Origin: Paenibacillus sp. GM2
Lineage (GTDB): Bacteria > Bacillota > Bacilli > Paenibacillales > Paenibacillaceae
Length of the DNA stretch: 64,000 nt
Assembly: GCF_900069005.2 (NCBI RefSeq)
Contig: NZ_LN831278.1
Span: forward strand, 17,411-81,410
Direction: 5' to 3'
The position numbers were made by a program, and so were the translations under genes. This document shows, in pieces, positions 17,291-24,936 of this stretch; the stretch's first letter is position 1, and each line of letters opens with the position of its first letter. Under the pieces are notes generated by a model that searched no databases, was not told where the DNA came from, and saw nothing but the letters and a program-made list of their open reading frames with translations.

Positions 17291-19555
17291 ATGGGAGAGC
17301 AAGAGGATACTATCAAGCAAATTAGGTATGTACAAAATTCGGGAGGGCCAACGCTTGGGTATTCTACCTCGTCGGGTGTCCGGATTCTGGAACAGGACGG
17401 TCTCTTATTCAAGGACCTGAGCAAGGACGGCAAGCTGGATAAATATGAGGATTGGAGATTGCCAGCGGAAGAGCGGGCCAAGGACCTTGCCTCAAAAATG
17501 ACCATAGAGCAAATCGCCGGTTTGATGCTGTACAGCAGTCACCAGAATGTGCCGGCAGCCAGCGGCGGTTGGTTCTCAGGCACTTATGGAGGAAAGAGTT
17601 ACGAGGAGAGCGGTGCCAAGCCTTGGGAGATGACAGATGAGCAGATGGGTTTTCTCGCCAAGGATCATCTGCGTCATATTCTCGTCGCTGCGGTAGAGAG
17701 CCCGGAGGTGGCGGCCCGTTGGAACAACCAGGTTCAGGCCTTTGTTGAGGGAGTGGGCCTGGGGATTCCGGCCAACAATAGCTCTGATCCGCGGCATGGG
17801 ACACAGACGAGTTCCGAGTTCAATGCCGGTTCAGGCGGCACGATCTCCATGTGGCCGGAGACGTTGGGCCTGGCGGCGTCCTTCGATTCGGACGTCGTGA
17901 AGCAGTTCGGCGAGGTTGCTTCCAAGGAGTACCGAGCGCTTGGTCTGACCACAGCATTGTCGCCGCAGATCGATATGGCGACTGATCCGCGCTGGTTCCG
18001 CTTCAACGGTACCTTTGGCGAGGACTCTAAACTCTCGACGGATTTGGCCAGGGCCTATGTAGATGGCTTTCAGAATTCCGAAGGCGAGAGTGAACTGGTC
18101 GAAGGCTGGGGCTATGATAGCGTTAATGCGATGGTGAAGCATTGGCCTGGCGGCGGTTCTGGCGAGTCCGGCCGGGATGCGCATTTCGGCAGCGGGAAGT
18201 ATGCAGTTTATCCGGGCAATAACTTTGAAGAGCATCTGCTTCCTTTTGTAGATGGAGCCTTTAAGCTGGATGGCAAGACAGGGCAAGCTTCCGCGGTGAT
18301 GCCGTATTATACGATTTCGACGGATCAGGATCCAGTCTATTATGAGAATGTCGGCAATTCATATAGCCGTTATCTGATCAAGGATTTGCTGCGCGATAAG
18401 TATGGTTACGAAGGTGTAGTATGTACGGACTGGATGATTACTGGCGATGAGACGAGTCGCGATGAGTTCCTGAGCGGTAAGTCATGGGGGGTTGAAGGTC
18501 TTACGGTAGCTGAGCGTCATTATAAGGTGCTGATGGCGGGGGCAGATCAATTCGGCGGAAACAATGATAAAGGGCCTGTGCTGGAGGCTTACCGGATGGG
18601 TGTGGCCGAGCACGGCGAAGCCTATATGCGCGAACGGTTTGAGCAATCCGCAGTGCGTTTGCTGCTTAATATTTTCCGCCTGGGGTTGTTTGAGAATCCG
18701 TACCTGGATCCGGTGTTAAGCTCCAAGACGGTCGGCCGACCTGAATTTATGCAAGCCGGTTATGATGCACAGTTGAAATCCGTTGTTATGCTTAAGAATA
18801 AGGAGAGTGTGCTGCCATTAGCAGCAAAGAGCAAAGTGTATATTCCAAAACGGTATATCGCAGCGGGCCATGACTGGTTCGGAAACCCGGTTGCAGAGAA
18901 GCTGGTGGACCCGGTGAATCTCGATATTGTGAGTCGTTATTTTACAGTCACGGAGAATCCGGAAGAAGCGGACTTCGCGTTAGTGTTTATCGAAGGCCCA
19001 AGCTCCGGGATGACCGGATACAGCCGTGAGGATGTGGAGCAGGGGGGCAACGGATATGTGCCATTAAGCCTTCAATATCGTCCATATACAGCCGAACATG
19101 CACGCGAGACGAGTCTGGCGGGAGATGCTCGTGATGGCGATGTATTGAATCGCTCCTATAAAGGTAAGACGGTATCGTCTAAAAATGAGTCGGATTTGGA
19201 TATGGTGCTGGAGACGAAGAAACGGATGAATGGCAAGCCTGTCATCGTATCCCTGCGCCTCTCTAACCCGGCGGTTGTGGCGGAGTTTGAGCCTGAGGTC
19301 GAGGCGATTCTGGTCAACTTCGGCTTGCAGGATCAAGCGATCATGGATGTGATAAGCGGGGTCTTTGAACCTTCCGGCTTGCTGCCGATGCAGATGCCGG
19401 CCCATATGAAGACGGTGGAGGAGCAGCTTGAGGATGTGGCGCATGATATGGAGTGCCATGTGGATTATGAGCAGCATGTATATGATTTCGCTTATGGGCT
19501 GAACTGGAGCGGCGTAATCGAGGACGAACGGACAAAGAAATACGCCAAACGCTAA
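17291..19555 (+). CDS. Glycoside hydrolase family 3, second cytoplasmic copy
   Basis: The 754-residue enzyme is also GH3 but from a different subgroup from its neighbour. The N-terminal region has DLSKDGKLDKYEDWR (an acidic, calcium-loop-like segment) and LASKMTIEQIAGLM. The barrel carries NSSDPRHGTQ, MVKHWPGGGSGESGRDAH and the likely nucleophile Asp380 in GVVCTDWMITGDE. The C-terminal domain ends with YDFAYGLNWSG, and the fibronectin-like domain of the first copy is absent. No signal peptide is present. GGAGGA precedes ATG 17291. It is the last gene of the cluster and is followed by a strong terminator. The substrate is probably a beta-linked oligosaccharide related to that of its neighbours. 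Confidence 0.9.
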   Translation: MGEQEDTIKQIRYVQNSGGPTLGYSTSSGVRILEQDGLLFKDLSKDGKLDKYEDWRLPAEERAKDLASKMTIEQIAGLMLYSSHQNVPAASGGWFSGTYGGKSYEESGAKPWEMTDEQMGFLAKDHLRHILVAAVESPEVAARWNNQVQAFVEGVGLGIPANNSSDPRHGTQTSSEFNAGSGGTISMWPETLGLAASFDSDVVKQFGEVASKEYRALGLTTALSPQIDMATDPRWFRFNGTFGEDSKLSTDLARAYVDGFQNSEGESELVEGWGYDSVNAMVKHWPGGGSGESGRDAHFGSGKYAVYPGNNFEEHLLPFVDGAFKLDGKTGQASAVMPYYTISTDQDPVYYENVGNSYSRYLIKDLLRDKYGYEGVVCTDWMITGDETSRDEFLSGKSWGVEGLTVAERHYKVLMAGADQFGGNNDKGPVLEAYRMGVAEHGEAYMRERFEQSAVRLLLNIFRLGLFENPYLDPVLSSKTVGRPEFMQAGYDAQLKSVVMLKNKESVLPLAAKSKVYIPKRYIAAGHDWFGNPVAEKLVDPVNLDIVSRYFTVTENPEEADFALVFIEGPSSGMTGYSREDVEQGGNGYVPLSLQYRPYTAEHARETSLAGDARDGDVLNRSYKGKTVSSKNESDLDMVLETKKRMNGKPVIVSLRLSNPAVVAEFEPEVEAILVNFGLQDQAIMDVISGVFEPSGLLPMQMPAHMKTVEEQLEDVAHDMECHVDYEQHVYDFAYGLNWSGVIEDERTKKYAKR

Positions 19556-19565
19556 AAATAAAACG

Positions 19566-19606
19566 GGCTATCCTGCACAAAGTTTTGGTGTAGGGTAGCC
19601 TTTTTT
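19566..19606 (+). terminator. Strong rho-independent terminator after GH3 cluster
   Basis: GGCTATCCTGCAC at 19566 pairs with GTGTAGGGTAGCC (one mismatch and one wobble pair) ending at 19600, followed by six T. Confidence 0.9.
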
Positions 19607-19760
19607 ATGTGTACTATGCTGCGTATCTAAGGGGGCTTTGCTTGCCGCGACTATGCCGAAAACAAGCATGTAGAAGCGATCTTTTTAAATAAGCCGTCAT
19701 TGTGCTCATTAAATATTAAAGCAGGTACTACGTTATTTTGATCTCTTTATATAGGGAAAC

Positions 19761-19803
19761 GGAGTTGTCCCAAGTCATCTCTGGCGACTTATCGGACAAC
19801 CCC
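19761..19803 (-). terminator. Terminator of the LanFEG-like operon (minus strand)
   Basis: GTTGTCC and GGACAAC form an outer stem with an inner AAGTC/GACTT stem. The structure lies directly after the last permease gene on the minus strand. A weak T-run follows. Confidence 0.6.
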
Positions 19804-19808
19804 GACGA

Positions 19809-20543
19809 TTAGATTTCTTTACGCTGAAAATGGACGAGGCCAATGATCATGAAGACGATCAAGCTGCCTAACACGGTGATCATCAGACTCTCTAACGGGA
19901 GGTTGAAGGCTCCGAATTCCTTTTGCCCCGTAGGCATCATGGCTAACAAAGGTTGTGCCCATGGATAAAATGGAGCATATGTCGGTGAATTCACGATGAG
20001 CATGTTCGGTATTGTTAATGAGACATTCACGGCAAGTGGAGCAGCGAAGCTGGCCCAGCCCAGGGAGACACCAAGCTGTAGGGTAGCCAGCGGCAAGCAG
20101 GCGATCCATCCGCCGATCAGGCTGATAGCCAAGGTTCCCCAGGGGATATCGCCCAATATGCCATGGAACGCTCCGGTAATCAGGAAAGCCCCGAGCATAA
20201 GCAACTGGCAGAATGCTAACAAGCCGGCAACGATAGTTAGCTTGGCGAAATATACGGATGCGCGTGATACCGGCATGGCCAAGAGCTGCTTCCAGCCTCC
20301 GCCATTGTGCTCATAGCGGCAAATAGAGGCTGAGAGTACCCCGGTTATGATCGGCAGGATCAGCATGCCATGGAGCATAACCATGGAGGCAATTAACATC
20401 GGCCATGCTACCGGACCTGGCGGCAGATTGGCGAAGATCCCGATCAGACCGGCGAGGATGGGACTGACGATCAAAATAAGCCACAGACGCGACTTCGACA
20501 TTTTAAGCTGTTCGGAAGATAGTATTCGCGCATAAGTCTGCAT
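19809..20543 (-). CDS. LanG/EpiG-like ABC-2 permease subunit
   Basis: The 244-residue membrane protein starts MQTYARILSSEQLKMSKSRL, a cytoplasmic entry helix, and has about six hydrophobic segments. ATG 20543 is chosen because it follows the stop of the preceding permease gene by one base, giving translational coupling; a longer upstream frame would overlap that gene. The pair of short permeases with one ATPase, next to a two-component system, is the layout of lantibiotic-immunity exporters (LanF-LanE-LanG) and of related bacitracin or lantibiotic resistance transporters. No bacteriocin genes are in the window, so resistance is more likely than self-immunity. Confidence 0.85.
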   Translation of the reverse strand: MQTYARILSSEQLKMSKSRLWLILIVSPILAGLIGIFANLPPGPVAWPMLIASMVMLHGMLILPIITGVLSASICRYEHNGGGWKQLLAMPVSRASVYFAKLTIVAGLLAFCQLLMLGAFLITGAFHGILGDIPWGTLAISLIGGWIACLPLATLQLGVSLGWASFAAPLAVNVSLTIPNMLIVNSPTYAPFYPWAQPLLAMMPTGQKEFGAFNLPLESLMITVLGSLIVFMIIGLVHFQRKEI

Positions 20544-20544
20544 C

Positions 20545-21258
20545 TTAATCCACGTCCTTTTTATTAAAATGAACAAGGCCAATCAGCATAATAATCATCC
20601 CTACCCCAATGCCAGTACCGATGAACCAGAGCTGATGCTCGGAACGAAGGGCCATTATGGGCCAGTTCAACGGGAACCATTCGGAGAATTGCATGAGGAA
20701 GGGCGACATCAATGAGATTAGGACGCCTAGCGATACCGGCAACGTCTGATTTTGGAACGTAAGTGAAAGCCATAGCTGCAGGGACAAGACCGGCATAGTC
20801 GCCAGGAATGGGAAGAAGCCCATGGTAAGCAGGTCTTTCCAAGGCAACTGTGCATCGAATCCCAGCGACATCCCGAGTATGATCGTTCCGATCGACAGAA
20901 CAATACAGGATACAAATAGGAGAAGCACGCTAAGTGTAAACTTACCGGCAAATACCGCTGTACGCGAGATAGGCAGTGCGAGCAGTTGCTTCCAGGAATT
21001 GAGCTGATGCTCGACATTAGCGATAAGCGAGCTGACTAATGTACAGCCTAAATATAAGGAGATTGGAACGAACATGGCGGTTTCCCCGATAAGACCTCCC
21101 CAGAGGTCGTCGGCATATCTTTTACCCAGGTAGTCGAAGCGAAGCCCGAAGTTCAGCGCTTCAATAGCTACCACTCCGAGCGGCGCAAGAATGATGAGAA
21201 GCCAAATTCCTTTGCCGCGGATTTTCAGGAAGTCAGCCGATAGCGAACGAAGCATCAT
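20545..21258 (-). CDS. LanE-like ABC-2 permease subunit
   Basis: The 237-residue protein starts MMLRSLSADFLKIRGKGIWL and has about six hydrophobic segments (LLIILAPLGVVAIEA, VPISLYLGCTLVSSLI, FTLSVLLLFVSCIVL and others). The QLNSWKQLLALPISRTAVF segment is closely echoed in its neighbour (GGGWKQLLAMPVSRASVYF), so the two permeases arose by duplication. GGGGAGGGG precedes ATG 21258, two bases after the ATPase stop. It likely forms the heterodimeric membrane part with the product of the next gene. Confidence 0.87.
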   Translation of the reverse strand: MMLRSLSADFLKIRGKGIWLLIILAPLGVVAIEALNFGLRFDYLGKRYADDLWGGLIGETAMFVPISLYLGCTLVSSLIANVEHQLNSWKQLLALPISRTAVFAGKFTLSVLLLFVSCIVLSIGTIILGMSLGFDAQLPWKDLLTMGFFPFLATMPVLSLQLWLSLTFQNQTLPVSLGVLISLMSPFLMQFSEWFPLNWPIMALRSEHQLWFIGTGIGVGMIIMLIGLVHFNKKDVD

Positions 21259-21260
21259 GG

Positions 21261-22169
21261 CTAATTCCCCTCCCCGATAACCTGCATGAAGATATCCTCG
21301 AGTGATTTTCTCTCCTGCTCTACCCTGTATATATCATGGCCATTCTCTACCAGACGTTTGACTAACGCAGCGATCCTGGCGTCCTGCATATCCGGGAAGA
21401 CCAATGTATTCTCCTCAAGGCCGCCGATAGAACCGAGATCCCGGGCAAGCCAAAGCGCCGATTCCGGCTCGGAAACCACAAGCTTGATATGATGGGAAGC
21501 CTTCATTTGGAGATTAGAGATTGTATCCTGGAACACCATTTGGCCTTCCCGAATAATGCCAACCGTTCCGGCCATTTGCTCAATTTCGCTCAGTAAGTGA
21601 CTGGAGACCAGAACGGTAATGCCATACTGCTCCGGCATTCTTTTAATTAACTCACGGATCTCATGAATCCCCGATGGATCCAAGCCGTTCGTCGGTTCGT
21701 CAAGGATAAGCATCTCCGGGTTGCCCAGCAGGGAAGCGGCGATGCCAAGGCGCTGTCTCATCCCGAGTGAATAGCCTTTAACGGGTCGGCGTGCTTCTGA
21801 AGTTAATGAGACAATCTCCAGCACTTCGTCGATCCGGGATTTGGGTACGTCCAGGATCCGGCGCAGTGCTTCCAGATTGTCGATAGCGCTTAGATGGCCA
21901 TAATAGGAAGGATATTCAACTAAAGAGCCGATCCGCTTCAGAATCGCCAATTTATCTTTACGCAAATCGCGGCCGAAGATGGAGATGGAGCCCGATGTCG
22001 GCTTTATCAGACCGAGCAGCATTCGAATCGTCGTTGTCTTGCCAGCCCCGTTGGGTCCCAGGAAGCCATATATATCCCCTTTTTTGATTTCAAGGTTCAA
22101 TTGATTGACTGCGGCTCGTGCGCGATATTTTTTCGTTAGTCCCTTGGTTTGAATGACCATATCATTCAC
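21261..22169 (-). CDS. LanF/BcrA-like ABC ATPase with E-loop
   Basis: The 302-residue ATPase has Walker A GPNGAGKTTTIRM, signature YSLGMRQRLGIA, Walker B MLILDEPTNGLDP and H-loop LVSSHLLSEIE. Where most ABC proteins have the Q-loop glutamine it has SLVEYPSYYGHLS, a glutamate. This E-loop is a known hallmark of lantibiotic-immunity ATPases such as NukF and of BcrA-type resistance ATPases. The C-terminal 85 residues are a divergent accessory domain. GAGGTGA precedes ATG 22169. The gene starts an operon with two permeases and has its own promoter region with three phased boxes, separate from the two-component genes upstream. Confidence 0.92.
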   Translation of the reverse strand: MNDMVIQTKGLTKKYRARAAVNQLNLEIKKGDIYGFLGPNGAGKTTTIRMLLGLIKPTSGSISIFGRDLRKDKLAILKRIGSLVEYPSYYGHLSAIDNLEALRRILDVPKSRIDEVLEIVSLTSEARRPVKGYSLGMRQRLGIAASLLGNPEMLILDEPTNGLDPSGIHEIRELIKRMPEQYGITVLVSSHLLSEIEQMAGTVGIIREGQMVFQDTISNLQMKASHHIKLVVSEPESALWLARDLGSIGGLEENTLVFPDMQDARIAALVKRLVENGHDIYRVEQERKSLEDIFMQVIGEGN

Positions 22170-22186
22170 AATTAATCACCTCGGCT

Positions 22187-22243
22187 ATCATATTACCGGG
22201 GCAAGTTTAAATGAAAGAAGGCCGAAGTTTAAGAATGGTTTAA
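22187..22243 (-). promoter_or_regulatory. Putative activator-dependent promoter with three phased GTTTAA boxes
   Basis: GTTTAA (TTAAAC on the coding strand) occurs at 22205-22210, 22227-22232 and 22238-22243, that is at 22- and 11-base intervals, so all three lie on one face of the helix. A TATGAT -10 box (complement of 22187-22192) sits just downstream, and there is no good -35. This is the arrangement expected for an OmpR-family activator, and an OmpR-type regulator is encoded next door. Confidence 0.5.
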
Positions 22244-22361
22244 TTATTTGGAAGCCGCCAGATCCTTATAAGCGCGTGTTTAAAAGGTCCGGCTGAACTA
22301 AGGTTCCGATGTTAAATGGCTTCATGATTACCTTGCTATTAAAGTGGATTTTTTAAACCGC

Positions 22362-23759
22362 CTAAGATGAGTGGCTGACCGGATAAATATAAATGCGCGT
22401 GCCTGAATCTGTGGAGTCTATATCCAGAACTAGTTTCATTTGCTTCATTAAGAGGTCAACGATGGCCAGTCCAAGTCCCGCTCCCTTGGAAGGGGCGTCC
22501 GCGTGAAAGCCGGGGCCGTGATCGGCGATGACCAGGGCCATCCGTCCATATCTCTGTACAGTAGCAATGCCTACATATTTACCGGAGCTTGCATAGCGGT
22601 ACAAGTTCTGGAACAGATTGTCCAGAATCCGACGGAATGCCTGCTCGTCCACTTCCCACACCAGCGGTTCATCGGGAAGATCAATGTCGATCGTAAGCTC
22701 TGCTTTCTCCCAGATCGGATACCAAGCGGCGGCGCTTACCCGGACTATGCGGAGTATATCCTGAGTTTTCGCCGACATGGCATACCGTCCGCTAGTAAGC
22801 AGATTGTAGGATAGCAGATGGTCAATCAGATGATCGAGGTCGCTGATCTTCGTCTTCATGAGTTGTACGGACTCATGTGCCTCTTCGGGCAGCGGTTGTT
22901 TATCCAGGGCATAGATATGCCCGGACAGTACGGTTAACGGTGTCCGTAAATCATGCGATAAATTATTGATCAAGTTCTTGCGCAGCTTCTCTTCCTCTTG
23001 TTCCCGCCGTTTACCTTCCTCCAGCTTGCCAACCATATGATTGAAAGCCTTCTCCAGGCTGCCGATTTCATCCGCGCGCCCTTCATCAATTCGTATTGGC
23101 AATCCATGCTTATTCGTACGCATCATGCCTGACTCCAGGTTAAGCAGCCGCTTGCGGATATTCCGGAAGAAGAGATAGGAGAGGAGCAGGAATATCGATA
23201 GCAAGATCAGCAAGAAGAGACCATAGAAACGGTTTTCGAATTCCCTGCCCTGCATCAAATAATGGCGAGGAATCTTCAAAACCATGAACCCTTCCCCTCC
23301 AGTCTTATCATCACCAATAAAAGCAACGACGCCAAAGTTTTTTTTATTGGATACCGTCTTCATGAATTGAATCGTATTCTCGGTAGACCATTTTGCGGGC
23401 AGATCGCTCTGTTCGGGTAACTGCAGACGCGTTCTCTCTGCACCATCCACCCAGAATAGAGAGGCCTGGGGATATTTCTCCTTAATCTCACGCAGCTTGG
23501 CATCTATCTCTTCCGGAGCTTTATGACCGCCAAGCTGCTTGGCTTCGTTATGCCACATCTTTTCCAGATCATCTGAATTGTATCCTAGAGGCTGTTCCAC
23601 CTGGTGCTCAGGGAAGAAATAGTAATTCACAGTGAAGGACAGAACGAGACCGGCAGGAACCGCCACCGGAATGAATAGAAAAGCAATCGCGATGATCAGA
23701 ACGTATCTGGATAGCAGCGAATTGCGAAATTTCGGCTTGTTCCAGTGATGCTGTCTCAT
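22362..23759 (-). CDS. Sensor histidine kinase with HAMP domain (lantibiotic-sensing type)
   Basis: The 465-residue kinase has a first membrane helix at about 15-40, an external sensor of about 150 residues, a second helix at about 184-205 and a HAMP linker. The phosphoacceptor lies in NNLSHDLRTPLTVLSGH, and the ATPase domain has RILDNLFQNLYRYA (N box) and ADHGPGF plus GAGLGLAIVDLL (G boxes). It overlaps the regulator gene by four bases, so the two form a pair. The sensor region is not a family I recognise. The neighbouring LanFEG-like transporter suggests that it detects a cell-envelope-active peptide. Confidence 0.92.
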   Translation of the reverse strand: MRQHHWNKPKFRNSLLSRYVLIIAIAFLFIPVAVPAGLVLSFTVNYYFFPEHQVEQPLGYNSDDLEKMWHNEAKQLGGHKAPEEIDAKLREIKEKYPQASLFWVDGAERTRLQLPEQSDLPAKWSTENTIQFMKTVSNKKNFGVVAFIGDDKTGGEGFMVLKIPRHYLMQGREFENRFYGLFLLILLSIFLLLSYLFFRNIRKRLLNLESGMMRTNKHGLPIRIDEGRADEIGSLEKAFNHMVGKLEEGKRREQEEEKLRKNLINNLSHDLRTPLTVLSGHIYALDKQPLPEEAHESVQLMKTKISDLDHLIDHLLSYNLLTSGRYAMSAKTQDILRIVRVSAAAWYPIWEKAELTIDIDLPDEPLVWEVDEQAFRRILDNLFQNLYRYASSGKYVGIATVQRYGRMALVIADHGPGFHADAPSKGAGLGLAIVDLLMKQMKLVLDIDSTDSGTRIYIYPVSHSS

Positions 23760-24439
23760 GACCGCACCCGGTAACCGATGCCGCGAATCGTCTCAATAAT
23801 CTCAGGGGCTGCTGGGTCGCGTTCGATTTTCTCCCGCAGATGGCGGATGTGCACCATTAATGTCTTGTCTCCGTCCAGATAGGGCTCTCCCCAGACGCCT
23901 TCGTATATTTGTTCCTTGGTTAAAATTTGTCCGAGATGCTGCAGTAGGAATTGAAAGATGTGAAACTGTTTACCGGTCAAAATAATCTCTTTTCCGGTAT
24001 CCTGATTCACGATGATATTCTCCTTCTCGTGAATGAGTAAGTGGCGCAGCTGTAATGGCGCAGCCGATGGAGCCCCGCTGCGGCGCAGCAATACTTCAAT
24101 CCGGGCTGCCAATTCTTCAGGATGAAACGGCTTCGTCAAATAATCATCAGCGAACTGCAGACCATGAAGCTTGTCATCGATCGAGGCCCGAGCCGATAGC
24201 ATCAGGATCGGGAGATGCGGGAACTGCTTCTTCAGACGTTGTCCGACGGTGAATCCATCAAGCCCCGGCAGCATGACATCGAGAATAACCAGATTGCTTG
24301 TCTCTGCTAGCTCCATGGCACGCTCTCCGCTAGTTAACCAGGTAACTTCATAGCCCCGGCTGCTTAATTCACCGCTAATAAAGGTTCCAATCTCCTGATC
24401 ATCTTCTATATATAGTAAGTTTGCATTTGATACTGACAT
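23756..24439 (-). CDS. OmpR-family response regulator
   Basis: The 227-residue regulator has a receiver domain (YIEDDQEIG; phosphoacceptor Asp54 in NLVILDVMLPG; MLSARAS; DDYLTKPFHPEEL) and a winged-helix domain (ILTGKQFHIFQFLL; GEPYLDGDKTLMVHIRHLREKI; ETIRGIGYRVR). GGGAGGG stands seven bases before ATG 24439. It is the first gene of the two-gene operon and is divergent from the DUF1858 gene. It is the natural candidate to bind the GTTTAA boxes in front of the ABC genes and activate the transporter. Confidence 0.94.
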   Translation of the reverse strand: MSVSNANLLYIEDDQEIGTFISGELSSRGYEVTWLTSGERAMELAETSNLVILDVMLPGLDGFTVGQRLKKQFPHLPILMLSARASIDDKLHGLQFADDYLTKPFHPEELAARIEVLLRRSGAPSAAPLQLRHLLIHEKENIIVNQDTGKEIILTGKQFHIFQFLLQHLGQILTKEQIYEGVWGEPYLDGDKTLMVHIRHLREKIERDPAAPEIIETIRGIGYRVRS

Positions 24440-24510
24440 GTAAAATCCCTCCCGCCTCTATTGTGGCAAAACAAAGCCTAAAAATAAACATACATCATTA
24501 TAAAACAATT

Positions 24511-24526
24511 TGTGATCCCAGTCACA
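24511..24526 (+). promoter_or_regulatory. Fnr-type binding site upstream of DUF1858/DUF438 genes
   Basis: TGTGA, six bases, TCACA is a perfect match to the Bacillus Fnr (CRP/Fnr family) consensus. A TATGTT hexamer at 24543-24548 would put the transcription start near +36 to +41 from the centre, close to the class II activator position. The site could also act on the divergent regulator gene. Confidence 0.6.
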
Positions 24527-24558
24527 AGGAGGCCAGGTAAGGTATGTTAAGTTTTAGC

Positions 24559-24573
24559 TGAGAACAGTTCTCA
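24559..24573. promoter_or_regulatory. Perfect 7-1-7 palindrome TGAGAACAGTTCTCA
   Basis: The 15-base perfect palindrome lies between the Fnr-type site and the DUF1858 start, near the expected transcription start. The 7-1-7 symmetry is the one used by Fur-family repressors, and the outer TGA/TCA and inner AA/TT agree with the Fur consensus, but the match is partial. Confidence 0.45.
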
Positions 24574-24661
24574 ATGATTTTTGATAATAGGTTTGCGTTT
24601 AAGAAGACTTATTTTCCAGCACCAAAGCTTCTATTTACATTGACTAAGGTGGGATAGAGAC

Positions 24662-24889
24662 ATGGGCAAAGTTATCGATTTAAGCAAGACGGTCTACGAG
24701 CTGTGCTCATCCGATCCGGAAGTAATCGAGGTTATGGCGGAGCTTGGCTTTGAACAAATTACCCAGCCTGGCATGCTGCAGAGTGCCGGTCGCTTCATGA
24801 CCATTCCCAAGGGAGCCAGATTGAAAAAGCTGGATATGGATGTAATTAAGAAGGCCTTTTTAGACAGAGGCTATAGCATAGAGGAATAG
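24662..24889 (+). CDS. DUF1858 domain protein
   Basis: The 75-residue protein is a single DUF1858 domain (VIDLSKTVYELCSSDPEVIE, then LGFEQITQPGMLQSAGRFMT, MTIPKGARLK). The same domain forms the N-terminus of ScdA-type iron-sulfur cluster repair proteins. The DUF438-hemerythrin gene follows 47 bases downstream, and the pair looks like a split version of such a repair protein. An Fnr-type site and a palindrome lie upstream, pointing to control by oxygen, nitric oxide or iron. ATG 24662 is the first start in a conserved frame. The biochemical role is inferred. Confidence 0.85.
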   Translation: MGKVIDLSKTVYELCSSDPEVIEVMAELGFEQITQPGMLQSAGRFMTIPKGARLKKLDMDVIKKAFLDRGYSIEE

Positions 24890-24936
24890 CGCTAAACCAA
24901 TAGGCCTAGATCAGTATAAATCGGAGGGGAAGAATC

